38,999 nt of DNA from Eubacterium sp. An11 (lineage in GTDB: Bacteria; Bacillota; Clostridia; Lachnospirales; Lachnospiraceae), in assembly GCF_002161065.1 (NCBI RefSeq), contig NZ_NFLV01000030.1, positions 1 through 38,999 of the forward strand, given 5' to 3'. Shown piece after piece: positions 1-9,400 of the stretch. The notes beneath the pieces were generated by a model. It made no database searches and was not told the origin of the DNA. It saw only the letters and a program-made list of their open reading frames with translations. Position numbers and translations under genes: made by a program. Positions within the stretch are counted from its first letter, which is position 1. The number at the start of each line of letters is the position of its first letter.

Positions 1-1
1 G

Positions 2-376
2 GTGGAGATCGAGGGGATCGGCGAGGTCATCGCGGCCAGTGTCCGGGACTATTTTGACAATGAGCATAACCAGAAAACCGTCGGCCGGCTGCTTCAGTAT
101 CTGACTTTTGAGGAGATGCCGAAAGAGTCCGGGGACAGTCAGCCTCTGGCGGACAAGATTTTTGTGATCACCGGCTCCGTGACACATTTTAAGAACCGGA
201 AAGAGCTCAAAGAGCGCATCGAGGATCTGGGAGGAAAGGTCACCGGTTCCGTATCGAAGAACACCAGCTATCTGATCAACAATGACAACCTTTCCAATTC
301 GACAAAAAATAAAAAGGCAAAAGAACTGGAAATTCCGATTCTCACCGAAGAAGAATTTCTGGAAATGATAAAATGA
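2..376 (+). CDS. ligA: NAD-dependent DNA ligase, C-terminal part (5'-truncated by window)
   Basis: Only the last 124 or so residues are in the window; the reading frame is open to the left edge, so the GTG at base 2 is not the real start. NAD-dependent ligase seals nicks during replication and repair. What is visible is a helix-hairpin-helix motif near the start (IEGIGEVIAASV), followed by a BRCT domain (about residues 47–124: LADKIFVITGSVTHF, then LGGKVTGSVSKNTSYLI, ending EEEFLEMI). The HhH-then-BRCT order at the very C terminus is the normal LigA layout. The catalytic adenylation domain lies outside the window. The stop is 19 bases before metA, on the same strand, so the two are probably co-transcribed. 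A different BRCT protein is unlikely because of the HhH context. Confidence 0.93.
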   Translation: MEIEGIGEVIAASVRDYFDNEHNQKTVGRLLQYLTFEEMPKESGDSQPLADKIFVITGSVTHFKNRKELKERIEDLGGKVTGSVSKNTSYLINNDNLSNSTKNKKAKELEIPILTEEEFLEMIK

Positions 377-395
377 AGGGAAGAGATGATACAAT

Positions 396-1325
396 ATGCC
401 AATTAGAATTGACGCCGATTTACCGGCTAAAAAGATTTTGGAACATGAGAATATTTTTGTGATGGACTACGAGCGCTCCATGCGGCAGGATATCCGTCCG
501 CTGCGCATCGTGATCATGAATCTCATGCCGACCAAGGAAGAGACGGAACTGCAGCTCCTCCGGAGCCTTGCCAACACGCCTCTGCAGGTCGACATCTCCT
601 TTCTGAAAACCGAGATGCACAATGCAAAAAATGTGTCCGCCAACCATCTGGAGGCATTTTACACCACATTTTCTGAGATAAAAGAAGACTACTACGATGG
701 TCTTATCATCACCGGCGCTCCGGTGGAGACACTGCCTTATGAGGAAGTGGATTACTGGCCGGAACTGGTGGCCGTGATGGAATGGTCAAAGACCCACGTT
801 ACTTCCACCTTCCATATCTGCTGGGCGGCCCAGGCCGGACTCTACTACCATTATGGCGTGCGTAAATACCTGCTGGATGAGAAAATCTTCGGCATCTTCA
901 AACACCGGACCATCCACAGAAAGACTCCGCTGGTGCGGGGCTTCGACGACGTATTCAACGCGCCTCACTCCCGTCATTCCGGCATCATCCGGGAGGACGT
1001 GGAAAATAATCCTGCCCTCACCATTCTGGCAGACTCTGAGGAAGCAGGACCGTACATCATCATTGCCAAGGAAGGACGGCAGATCTTCGTCACCGGCCAT
1101 CCGGAATACGACGTGGTCACCCTCGATCAGGAATACCGCCGCGACCTGGCAAAAGGCATGGACAACGTGCCGTTCCCGGTGAACTACTATAAAGATGACA
1201 ACCCGGACTTAGGTCCGGTGAAATCCTGGCGCTGCCACGCCAACACCCTCTACACCAATTGGCTCAATTATTACGTCTACCAGATGACGCCGTACATCCG
1301 GGAAGAGATTAAGAATATGAAATAG
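396..1325 (+). CDS. metA: Homoserine O-acyltransferase, predicted acetyl-CoA-specific
   Basis: A 309-residue protein of normal family length that acylates homoserine in the cytoplasm, the first committed step of methionine synthesis. Visible active-site residues are Cys142 (FHICWAAQ), His235 and Glu237 (VTGHPEYD), the triad known for this glutamine-amidotransferase-like family. Residue 111 is Glu (GAPVETLPYEEV). In characterised MetA proteins Glu at this place goes with acetyl-CoA use and Gly with succinyl-CoA use, so this is more likely a homoserine O-acetyltransferase than a succinyltransferase, although the family name is often homoserine O-succinyltransferase. The ATG has a GAAGGGAAGAG purine-rich stretch upstream. 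It lies 19 bases after ligA, with no promoter seen between them, and is followed by a strong terminator. I see no T-box or SAM riboswitch in the short gap. Confidence 0.95.
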   Translation: MPIRIDADLPAKKILEHENIFVMDYERSMRQDIRPLRIVIMNLMPTKEETELQLLRSLANTPLQVDISFLKTEMHNAKNVSANHLEAFYTTFSEIKEDYYDGLIITGAPVETLPYEEVDYWPELVAVMEWSKTHVTSTFHICWAAQAGLYYHYGVRKYLLDEKIFGIFKHRTIHRKTPLVRGFDDVFNAPHSRHSGIIREDVENNPALTILADSEEAGPYIIIAKEGRQIFVTGHPEYDVVTLDQEYRRDLAKGMDNVPFPVNYYKDDNPDLGPVKSWRCHANTLYTNWLNYYVYQMTPYIREEIKNMK

Positions 1326-1417
1326 AGAATACGGCTTAGATAAGCCATATTTTGAAGATGCGGGAAATCCCGTGTAAAGAGAAAAAATTGCAGAGTGAGC
1401 ATAAGAGAATTGAATAG

Positions 1418-1462
1418 CAGCCGGCTCCGTCTTATAATAGATGGATGCCGGCTGTTGTTTTT
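1418..1462 (+). terminator. Intrinsic terminator of ligA–metA
   Basis: Perfect 8-bp stem (1418–1425 with 1447–1454), extended past a one-base mismatch by a 6-bp stem (1427–1432 with 1439–1444, one G·T) around a 6-base loop. It is followed by TTGTTTTT. It sits about 90 bases after the metA stop, in the correct direction. Confidence 0.88.
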
Positions 1463-1545
1463 GTGGGAAGATTTAATTTGACATAATATCCAGGCTCTTC
1501 GTTTTCAGGTTGTAAAATTAGAATTTCAAATTTTTTTCAGTAGAA

Positions 1546-1649
1546 ATCAAAAACAACAGGCTGCCGCCAGGGTACACGTCATGACAGACACAGACATATT
1601 TTTTGGAGATATGCGGTGTTCGTCCGGGCGGGGTGCGGGCGGCGGCCTG
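1546..1649 (-). terminator. Probable long-loop terminator of the amidase gene
   Basis: On the minus strand, the 12-base arm 1649–1638 pairs with 1568–1557 (11 of 12, one C/A mismatch, very GC-rich). The arms are separated by a loop of about 69 bases and followed by TTGTTTTTG. It begins just downstream of the amidase stop codon. The loop is long for an intrinsic terminator, so the call is moderate. Confidence 0.5.
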
Positions 1650-1659
1650 TTTGGCTCTA

Positions 1660-2253
1660 TCAGGAGAGGATCTGCGGCAGACCCAGATAGTTCAGAAGAC
1701 CCACGTAGATGCCGTAGGCGAATTGGTAGGACTCCTGCTGCATGAGCTGGTTATCTTCGTAGTTGGTGATGTAGGCAAGCTCCACCAGAATGGCGGGCAT
1801 GCGGGTGTTGCGCAGCACATAGAGGGAAGGGTTGGTGAAGACGCCGTTGTATTTGGTATTCAGGCGTCGCACGATCTCTGCCAGTACATCAAGGGCCAGA
1901 TACCAGGCAGCGGAGTAGCTTTCCATCACGTAGACCTCGGAACCGTTGATATCCGGATTTTCGCTGGCGTTGGCGTGGATGCTGATAAAGTAGTCCGCCG
2001 GCCAGTTATTGGCCTGGGTGACCCGCTCCCGCAGGCTGCTGGTATTGTTGTAGCCTAAGGTGGTCTCGGGCGTGGGTCGGGAGAGCTTTGCCGTGAACCG
2101 GTAGTCTTCCGATAATATGTTATACAGATATTGTCCGACCTGATATGTGATATCCTGTTCGCGGATGCCGAACCCTTCGGCGCCGGCGTTGACCCCGGCC
2201 GGATTATGTCCCTGATCAATATAAATACGAATAGCCAATGAAAACAGCCTCAT
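1660..2253 (-). CDS. N-acetylmuramoyl-L-alanine amidase (Amidase_3)
   Basis: A 197-residue zinc amidase that cuts the bond between MurNAc and L-Ala in peptidoglycan. Zinc ligands are visible as His16 (IDQGHNP), Glu32 (IREQDITYQ) and His93 (FISIHANA); the catalytic Glu is Glu158 (AILVELAYITN). The domain fills almost the whole protein. There is no clear signal peptide and no wall-binding repeat, so it may act through a non-classical route, be retained inside, or start at another codon. The ATG at 2253 has only a poor A-rich Shine-Dalgarno; a TTG five codons in has GAGG upstream and is an alternative. The family resembles CwlD/CwlM-type stand-alone catalytic domains, but the sequence does not decide between them. 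It is transcribed divergently from xpaC. Confidence 0.88.
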   Translation of the reverse strand: MRLFSLAIRIYIDQGHNPAGVNAGAEGFGIREQDITYQVGQYLYNILSEDYRFTAKLSRPTPETTLGYNNTSSLRERVTQANNWPADYFISIHANASENPDINGSEVYVMESYSAAWYLALDVLAEIVRRLNTKYNGVFTNPSLYVLRNTRMPAILVELAYITNYEDNQLMQQESYQFAYGIYVGLLNYLGLPQILS

Positions 2254-2463
2254 TCTTTTTTTTCAGTATATTCCGGGGAGACACAAAAGATGCGTAGAAA
2301 AAAATAGAGTTTCATGATACAATAGTCGTGCTTACGAGTGAAATGTTTATAAAATATAACTGTTCAGCCATGCACTCCGGATTTCACGTTCAACGTTGTT
2401 TTGCCCTGAATATCGCATGGCTGCACAGTTATTACAGAATAATAATGAAAAGAATGATGAAGA
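2254..2463. other. Divergent intergenic region, amidase/xpaC
   Basis: A 210-base A/T-rich divergent promoter region. A possible +-strand promoter is TTACGA (2332–2337), 17 bases, TATAAC (2355–2360); the -35 is weak. An 18-base imperfect inverted repeat (2356–2432) overlaps the -10. I could not pick a confident minus-strand promoter; a TATACT lies upstream of the amidase but has no good -35. Confidence 0.5.
2356..2432. repeat. 18-bp inverted repeat in xpaC leader
   Basis: Arms 2356–2373 and 2415–2432 are complementary at 17 of 18 positions, with a 41-base loop. The left arm overlaps a possible -10 box; the right arm ends 31 bases before the xpaC ATG. No T-run follows on the + strand, so it is not a simple terminator. 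It could be an mRNA hairpin or a paired operator. Confidence 0.65.
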
Positions 2464-4038
2464 ATGAGTAACAATAGATGGAGTAACCGGGCAGATAAAG
2501 AGAAAATGGAATATGATAACGGCGGCTATGGCGGTGAAAGAGACGGGGGTTCGGAGAACAGATATGATTCCCGGTCGGCCGGCAGCGATGCGGATGGGCA
2601 TAGCAGGAGAGGAAAGAAAAGTTCTGCCGATGATCTGGCAGAATGGATTCAGGACATGGTGCAGGATGCGGTAGACTCGATGGATTTCAGTAATCTCAGT
2701 CAGAATATCCGCGATGCGGTGGATACGGCGAAAGATGCCGTGGGTTCGGCCCGGGAAACCATGGCGGAGCAGATGAAGGAAAAGTCCTGGAAATCCGGGA
2801 AAGCGGAGAGACAGCGCTATGGGAAGCATTATCGCTGGCCGGATGACAGCCGGGTGCAGCAGCCGGTGGAGAGCCGGCAGCCCCGGGAAAAAGGATGGCT
2901 TCGGAGGATTCCCGGCCGCTGGAGCGGTCCGGTGCGGACGGTGACAGGAGCCTGCGGGATGATCGTGTTCGGAGCCCTGAGTCTCGGATTCGGCCTGGCT
3001 GGGCTTGGATTTTCCATGACGAACGGCATTTTGTCCACGGCAACCATTGTGCTGGAAAGTGTTTTTATTCCTCTGACTGTCGTCAGCGGAGTGCTTTTTG
3101 GTACCGGAAGAGCGGCCGGAAGCCGCGTCCGCCGGCTGCGGGAATATGCCGGCCTGTGGGGTGAGAAGGGATTTATCATGCTGCAGGACTTAAAGAATGG
3201 GACCGGTTACGCCATGAAGCGGATCCAGAAGGATATCCGTTTCCTGTTGGACAATCGTCTCATTCCCTATGCCAGAATGGATGAGAATAAGACCTGCCTG
3301 ATGCTCACCAGGGAAGCAGGAGAGCAGTATGATGCGGCGGTGCGCTCCAGGATAGAGAGGGAGCAGCGGGAAGCCCAACAGAAGGCCGGAGATCAGGCGG
3401 TGCCGGGAACTGCCGGAGACGGATGGAACGGCGGTGCCGGAGGGCAGAAGCCGGAACCATGGACAGCCGATGGACAGGTGGGACAAGATGGTTCGGCGCA
3501 GACGGATGGCAGTGGTCAGAACGCAGCGGCGCAGAAACGCCCTGAGGAGATGACGGAGGAAGAACGGAAAATGTACCGGCTGCAGCAGACCGGCGGCAGT
3601 TATCTGCAGGAGCTGCGGGAGAGAAAGGCGAGAATCCAGACGCCGGAGGTGTCGGAGAAGCTCGACCGCCTGGAACTTCTGCTCAGCAGGATTTTTGTGT
3701 GTATCAGGGAATATCCGGAGAACATTTCCCAGGCAGACCGGCTGCTGGAATATTATCTTCCGTCGGTGATGAAGCTGGTCCGTGTGTATGAGGATATGGA
3801 AAAACAGCCGATCCAGAGTGTGAATATCATAAAGACCCGCATGGAGATCGCCGAGTCTCTGGACACGGTGAATCAGGCGCTGGAAGCCATGTATGACGAT
3901 ATGTTCCAGGATGTGGCTATGGATATTTCCTCTGATATCAAAGTGCTGGAAACCATGCTGGCAAAGGATGGATGGGGAGCGCAGGAGCTGCGTTCGCAAA
4001 GAGAGCCTGAATCATCCATCTGGGATGAGCGAGGATGA
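2464..4038 (+). CDS. xpaC: XpaC-family membrane protein (5-bromo-4-chloroindolyl phosphate hydrolysis family)
   Basis: A 524-residue protein. Residues 1–130 are hydrophilic and charged. Two hydrophobic segments follow (about 163–186 GMIVFGALSLGFGLAGLGF, and about 192–214 containing TATIVLESVFIPLTVVSGVLF). A basic segment, about 220–300, looks like a small winged-helix-type fold. A Gln/Gly/Ala-rich linker spans about 310–365, then comes the helical XpaC domain (about 385–510: SEKLDRLELLLSRIF … ESLDTVNQALEAMYDDMFQDV). The family is named after a dye-substrate phenotype; its real biochemical role is unknown, and it is repeatedly found beside TelA, as here. The start at 2464 has only a weak Shine-Dalgarno; Met15 is an alternative. 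The stop overlaps the short region before telA, so the two are surely one operon. The linker makes it longer than simple XpaC homologues. Confidence 0.82.
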   Translation: MSNNRWSNRADKEKMEYDNGGYGGERDGGSENRYDSRSAGSDADGHSRRGKKSSADDLAEWIQDMVQDAVDSMDFSNLSQNIRDAVDTAKDAVGSARETMAEQMKEKSWKSGKAERQRYGKHYRWPDDSRVQQPVESRQPREKGWLRRIPGRWSGPVRTVTGACGMIVFGALSLGFGLAGLGFSMTNGILSTATIVLESVFIPLTVVSGVLFGTGRAAGSRVRRLREYAGLWGEKGFIMLQDLKNGTGYAMKRIQKDIRFLLDNRLIPYARMDENKTCLMLTREAGEQYDAAVRSRIEREQREAQQKAGDQAVPGTAGDGWNGGAGGQKPEPWTADGQVGQDGSAQTDGSGQNAAAQKRPEEMTEEERKMYRLQQTGGSYLQELRERKARIQTPEVSEKLDRLELLLSRIFVCIREYPENISQADRLLEYYLPSVMKLVRVYEDMEKQPIQSVNIIKTRMEIAESLDTVNQALEAMYDDMFQDVAMDISSDIKVLETMLAKDGWGAQELRSQREPESSIWDERG

Positions 4039-4067
4039 TGTCTGACAGCAGACAGAAAGGAGAAGCT

Positions 4068-5219
4068 ATGGATATCGAACAGTTATTGAAGGAAGGTCCG
4101 TCCCTGACACTGAATCCGGAAGAAGAATTCAGCGATCTGGCGGTGGAGGAACCGAAGAAGGAAGAGGTGCAGGCAGAAGAGGCCTACGAAGAAGAAAAAT
4201 ATCTGACAGATGCCGAAAAGAAGCAGGTGGATGCCTTTGTAAAAGAAATTGAATTAAAGGATTCCGCTGCCATTCTTCAGTACGGCTCCGGTATTCAGAA
4301 GAAAATGTCTGATTTCTCAGAGGGGACGTTAAATAAGGTTCGCAATAAAGATCTGGGAGAGATTGGTGAACTTCTGAGCGGCGTAGTGACGGAACTGAAA
4401 GCGTTTGACGAAGAAGAAAGCAAGGGTGTATTTGGCTTTTTTAAGAAGAAAATGGCCAAGGCGGAGGCCCTGAAGCTGAAATATGACAAGGCGGAAGCCA
4501 GCATTGAAAAAGTATCAAAGACTCTGGAAGGACATCAGATGCAGCTTTTAAAAGACAGCGCTCTTCTGGATCAGCTCTATGATCTCAATAAAGTATATTT
4601 CCGGGAATTAAATATGTACATTCTCGCCGGCAAGAAAAAGCTCCGCCAGGTGATGGAGGAGGAGCTGCCCCAGGCCAGGGCCAGGGCAACCGCTTCCGGT
4701 ATGCCGGAAGACGCTCAGGAGGTCAGCGATATAGAGGCCATGTGCAACCGCTTTGAAAAGAAAATCCATGATCTGGAACTTACCAGGATGGTTTCTCTGC
4801 AGATGGCGCCGCAGATCCGGATGATCCAGTCCAGCGATGCCATGATGGCGGAAAAAATACAATCCACTCTGGTCAATACCATCCCGCTCTGGAAGAGCCA
4901 GATGATCATTGCTCTGGGAGTGGAACATTCCAGACAGGCGTCGGAGGCCCAGCGGGAAGTATCGGATTTCACCAACTCTCTTCTTAAGAAGAACGCGGAG
5001 AAGCTGAAAACCGCCACCGTGGAAACGGCCAGAGAGAGCGAGAGAGGTATCGTCGATATGGAAACCCTCATTGCCACCAACGAGAATCTCATCTCCACCA
5101 TTGATGAAGTCATGCGGATCCAGAGTGAGGGAAGAGAGAAACGCAGAGAGGCGGAAGTCCGTCTGACAGAGCTGGAAGATCAGCTGAAGAATAAGCTGCT
5201 GGAGACTTCTTACCGGTAA
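4068..5219 (+). CDS. telA: TelA/YaaN-family toxic-anion resistance protein
   Basis: A 383-residue, highly charged, mostly helical soluble protein. Family features are the segment YGSGIQKKMSDFSEGTLNKV followed by the KDLGEIGELLSGVV helix (about residues 74–115), a FGFFKKK turn, and long coiled-coil-like helices to the end. TelA proteins are tied to tellurite and other stress resistance and belong to the Ter-type stress network; the molecular activity is not established. An in-frame ATG exists at 4035, overlapping the xpaC stop, but the ATG at 4068 has AAAGGAG five bases upstream and gives the usual N terminus, so I chose it. It is the second gene of the xpaC–telA operon and ends at a bidirectional terminator. 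Confidence 0.88.
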   Translation: MDIEQLLKEGPSLTLNPEEEFSDLAVEEPKKEEVQAEEAYEEEKYLTDAEKKQVDAFVKEIELKDSAAILQYGSGIQKKMSDFSEGTLNKVRNKDLGEIGELLSGVVTELKAFDEEESKGVFGFFKKKMAKAEALKLKYDKAEASIEKVSKTLEGHQMQLLKDSALLDQLYDLNKVYFRELNMYILAGKKKLRQVMEEELPQARARATASGMPEDAQEVSDIEAMCNRFEKKIHDLELTRMVSLQMAPQIRMIQSSDAMMAEKIQSTLVNTIPLWKSQMIIALGVEHSRQASEAQREVSDFTNSLLKKNAEKLKTATVETARESERGIVDMETLIATNENLISTIDEVMRIQSEGREKRREAEVRLTELEDQLKNKLLETSYR

Positions 5220-5244
5220 GAAGCCTCCGGGTTTCCTGAAGTAA

Positions 5245-5328
5245 AAAACGCATCCGTTATGTGAAGATTCCCTGTTACTGAATCATGAAATTCAGCAGCT
5301 GGGAATCCAAACATACAGGATGCGTTTT
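5245..5328. terminator. Nested bidirectional terminator between telA and NlpC/P60 gene
   Basis: Three nested stems: 5245–5255 with 5318–5328 (11 bp), 5266–5272 with 5301–5307 (7 bp) and 5278–5283 with 5290–5295 (6 bp). T-runs leave both sides: TTTTAT on the + strand and TTTTTTAC on the minus strand. It lies between two convergent genes and should serve both. Confidence 0.82.
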
Positions 5329-5351
5329 ATGTATGATCAGATTCTACAGAA

Positions 5352-6239
5352 CTAGTTAAAGATTCTTCTGATTGTGACAATGGAGCGGTAAGCTGCATTG
5401 CTGGAAATCTTAATACCGTCTTTCGGATTACTTGCATGGACGATCTTATTATTGCCCATGTAAAGAGCCACATGACCGTTGTAACAGATAATATCACCAG
5501 GTTTTGCTGCGCTTAAGCTGCTGACCTTGGTTCCACAACTTCTCATGGCACTGGAAGAGTGCGGAAGAGATTTACCAAAATGTCTGTAAACGCTCATGAT
5601 ATAACCGGAGCAGTCAGCACCGTTTGTCAGGCTTGTGCCGCCCCAACGGTAAGGATTGCCTACAAACTGTAATGCAAAGTTCACAACTTCTTCGCCTTTG
5701 GAATAAGGATTGGTGGCAGTGCCGCCGTCCTCCAGGGCGATTTTTTTGCCCTTTGTATATCCGGTAACGCCGTTGGCGGTAACTTTTACCCATTTGGAAC
5801 CGGTGGTAAGAACAGTGAGCTTAGTGCCCTTGGTAACTTTGGTCAGGGCAGAAGAGCTTTTGCTTTTTCCGGCACGGATAACAAGCTTGCTGGCGCTTAC
5901 GGTTCCACTTACCGCATTAGCGTCCGGGTCCGTAGCTGTTCCGGATTCTGTGGTAAGATATCTTCCCTGTGTATAGCCAACTTTTCCGTTTACACTGACT
6001 TTCACCCATTTTTTGCCGGTGGAGAGTACCTCAACCTTTTTGCCTTTCTTTAAAACTGCGATACGTTTGGCACTGGTGCTTTTTCTTGTACGGATATTAA
6101 GAATGCTTGAATTTACAGTGCCGATCGTGCTGGCGTCTACAGTTGCTATATTATTTCCTGCGGCTGGAAGAACGGCAAAATTTAAAACGAGTGCGGAAAT
6201 TGCCAAACTGGTGCCCAGCCGTTTATATGTATTTGACAT
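5352..6239 (-). CDS. Secreted SH3–SH3–NlpC/P60 peptidoglycan endopeptidase
   Basis: A 295-residue secreted hydrolase that cuts peptide stems of peptidoglycan. Order: signal peptide (1–28, hydrophobic SLAISALVLNFAVLPAAG), bacterial SH3 domain 1 (about 38–97, ILNIRTRKSTSAKRIAVL), SH3 domain 2 (about 107–170, KLVIRAGKSKSSSALTKV), then NlpC/P60 (about 178–295). The catalytic Cys210 is in GADCSGYIMSVY and His256 in YNGHVALYMG; His268 (KIVHAS) is the likely third polar residue. The frame runs upstream to 6311, but the ATG at 6239 has GGAGG nine bases before it and starts a clean signal peptide, so I use it. It stands alone, transcribed leftward into the bidirectional terminator. Substrate specificity (for example D-Glu–diamino acid) is family inference. 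Confidence 0.92.
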   Translation of the reverse strand: MSNTYKRLGTSLAISALVLNFAVLPAAGNNIATVDASTIGTVNSSILNIRTRKSTSAKRIAVLKKGKKVEVLSTGKKWVKVSVNGKVGYTQGRYLTTESGTATDPDANAVSGTVSASKLVIRAGKSKSSSALTKVTKGTKLTVLTTGSKWVKVTANGVTGYTKGKKIALEDGGTATNPYSKGEEVVNFALQFVGNPYRWGGTSLTNGADCSGYIMSVYRHFGKSLPHSSSAMRSCGTKVSSLSAAKPGDIICYNGHVALYMGNNKIVHASNPKDGIKISSNAAYRSIVTIRRIFN

Positions 6240-6481
6240 GTTCGTAACCTCCATCGTCAATAATAATTCCTTCATACTCTGTGGTGTTCTTTGGTAATTA
6301 TAAAACGACAATGTGTGCGAAATGTGGCGTTTGTCACAGTTTTTAATAAATACGTAATAATAACCGATGAAATAATAAAAAAATGTTATGGAGTTATTAT
6401 TTTGTTACAATTCTACACAACAATTTTGTATTTTTGGACATAATTATTATTAATAATTTCCAGAACAAACGGACTCCCTTT
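6240..6481 (-). other. A/T-rich gap before NlpC/P60 gene
   Basis: 242 bases between two minus-strand genes. It carries a TATAAT on the minus strand (6302–6297), 58 bases before the NlpC/P60 start, with no convincing -35, and an all-A/T 7-bp hairpin (6442–6458) just after the upstream gene that lacks a T-run. I see no gene or structured RNA. Confidence 0.45.
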
Positions 6482-9400
6482 CTATTCGTAGATATCGATG
6501 TAGCTCTTCGGATTGAAAAAAGCGTCCTCATTGATCTGATAAATGCATCGTCCGGTATCAAAAGAGTCCGGTACTTCGCCTTTAAACAGATTCTCGCGAA
6601 ACGGCGTTTCCCGGTAAAAAACAGTGTCCGGGCGCTGTTTGCCGTTGTCGCCCAGGACATAGCGGATGCGCTCGATATCTCCGTCAAACCACTTCTCCAG
6701 AAGCGGGATCAGCTGTTCCCGGAAAATACGGGCCAGGGAGATAAAAGGATCTTTGTCCGCTTCTCCCAGGAAAAATCCCTCTCCCAGCTGGAAGTCTGCG
6801 CCCAGGAAATAGGAAAGCCGCAGGTTGATGGTTTCCATGAGCCGCTCCAGCAGGATGCCTTCCACCCGGATACCCCGGAGGACGCTGGAATCCGGAGCAA
6901 TGTGACGGATAAAGAAGTCATGGCTGATGGCTCCGAGAACGGTGTCCTCGCTGATATTGGAATCACAGGTGGCCACGATATACAAGTTGGACGGCAGTTT
7001 AAAGGTCTCTTTGGAATACTTCAGAGTGACGGCCGTCTCGCTTCCCGTGCCTTCCCGGCGGTTGTCACGTAAAAGGACAGCGGTCTCTCCGAACAGATGC
7101 ATCCAGTTCACATCCACTTCTTCCATCATGACCACATACCGGCCGTCGGCACAGCGGTTGGCAAATTCCTTGAAGATACCATCCCGGATGGCCGGACCGT
7201 TTTTGGTCTCAATCCAGTTTTCGTATCCTTTTCCGTCAATATCCGGATAGGAAATGTGCATGATCCGTTTTTCTTCCACGTAATTCTTATAATGTTCCAG
7301 AATATCCGGCACCGGTTCGATCCGCATCATATTGGAATCTTTTCCCTCGATGATGCCCACAGCGGTCAGCATGGCCTCGTGGTATTTGGCAGTTTTCAGC
7401 GGGCCCCGGATCAGAGTATTCTTTGGATACAGATGAAAACTTTGGTCACTGCGGTCCGGATGGGTGGATACCGGAACCTTCTCTTCCCGGTACCAGTCCG
7501 GAAGAACGAGATTCCCCGCCGGATGGCCGCCGGATGGATGAGAACCGCCTGCCGGACGCCCGTTCCCCGGAGAACCGGCGGCAGTGCCGGAAGGGGAGCC
7601 GGATGTTCCCCGGGAAATACCGTCTCTTCCGGCCGGGCTGTTATTTCCCGGAGAACCGGAAGAAACAGTGCCGGAAAAACCGCCGTTAAGGCTGCCGTCG
7701 TCGGAGCGTCCGGCCGGTGAGGATGCCGGTGACGGATCATTTTCATAAGACTCATAGGCGGCAGTTGCCCCGGAAGTTCCGTTTGGGAAGGCTTCGTCAT
7801 AACTGGCGTCAAAATTATCAGAGGAATCGTGGTCAGCGGTATCTTCGGATTCTGTCGGCACATCGTAGCCCTGCAGCACTTTAGTCACATATTCGGTGGT
7901 CGGAGATATGCCGCCCTGCTTGTATATGATATTAGGACCCGGCACTTCCCTGGCCGGCCGGTATTTTAATTTGCTGCCCAGGGCCGCTGCCAGAGGGTCT
8001 TCCTGCGGCATCTCCTCAGCAGCCGGATAATAGTTCTGACAGATATCAGTATAATAGGAAGCAAAAATTTCCGTGGCGGTGGACATCATACCGACGATAT
8101 CCTCCTCCTTCATGGTCTTGAAGTCTTCATAAGAATAGAGGACGGAAGCCTTGATCTTCTGGCTGTCCTCGGTCAGGTCAAAACCTTCCGTGGCCATGTT
8201 CTCCACTTTAAACGGGGCGGAAGTCATGAGGGTGAGCATGCTGCATTTATCCTGAATGTCCAGCATCGCTTCCTCATTGTTACAGAACGGGAGATTCAGA
8301 GCAATCTCAATGTTCACTGCATCTTTGTCCGGCACCGTCAGAAAAGAAATCCCCGCATTGGTGTGGGCATAGTTTTCCATATATAATACGTCACAGAAAA
8401 TGTAAGAAATCCGTCCCTCGGAAGGCTGCTGCCAGTCAGCCTTTCTGGCGTAGGTGAAGTTCGGGTATTCTTTGATCAGGGCGTCCGCCAGCATGTGGAA
8501 GGTGGCAACGCAGTCTTCGCCGTCCGCCCGCAGGGAGAGCGCCTGCTCGGAAGTATCCTCCGGGCTGTACGGGGTGCCGCCCTGTCTGGTGAGATAATCC
8601 GCCATGCGGACAAATCCGTTGGAGGCGTTCAGCTCCACGTAGGATTCATCTACCAGATGGGCGTACTCATGGTCGATAAAATCCACCAGTTCATTTAAAG
8701 TCATATAGCCGTAAATGGAATAAATGTACGCGTTGTAGTCAAAATTTTCCGGATCCGGACGCTCTCTGTCGCCCTCGAATTCTCCGGGAAAGGCCACCCG
8801 GTAATATTTGTAGATATCCCGCAGATAATTGAAGCGGTGTCCCCGCTCGTCAGCGTTGCAGATCTGGGTGATGGTGTTGACGTTGATATCCTGGCCGAAC
8901 ACCTTCTGGGCGCGGGTCTGAACCTCGTACTGCATGAGCAGAATCTCGTCGGCGGAAATACCCGGGTTCTGGTAATATTTCTCATATAAGAGTACGGCTG
9001 CCGCCACCCACACAGCGTCTTCCTGATTATAGCGGATCTGCAGACTGCGCTCCACATCGTTCATAAAGGCGTAATAGCGTTCTTCCTCCTCCGGCCACAG
9101 GGCGCCGATGACTTCCGTCAGTTCCGGATGCAGCTTCAGTTCCAGGGTTCCGGCGTCGGTATTTTTACCCCAGAAATACAAAAACCACCAGTATTCATTT
9201 CCGGAGAAATCCACCTCCGGTCTGATGTCATTGGCAGCTGCCAGCAGCTCTCCCATGGCGTTGACCTGAGAAAGGATATCTTCCTCTGTGGTCTTATTGT
9301 GAAAGGCCAGCTGCAAAAGAGTGGCAGCGTGATTATAGGAACTGTAGATCTGTTTTAACAGATGGATATCTTCTTCCGAAAGCTGTCCGGAGCTTAAAAT

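Larger units (their letters stand above)
1326..1659. other. Intergenic stretch between convergent metA and amidase genes
   Basis: No credible gene in 334 bases. It holds the metA terminator (1418–1462), an A/T-rich spacer (about 1475–1556) with no recognisable promoter or RNA motif, and a probable terminator for the minus-strand amidase (1546–1649). Confidence 0.7.

Noticed and set aside
1603-2058. 151-codon plus-strand frame opposite the amidase
   Set aside because: The minus-strand frame has all zinc and catalytic motifs; this frame has no features.
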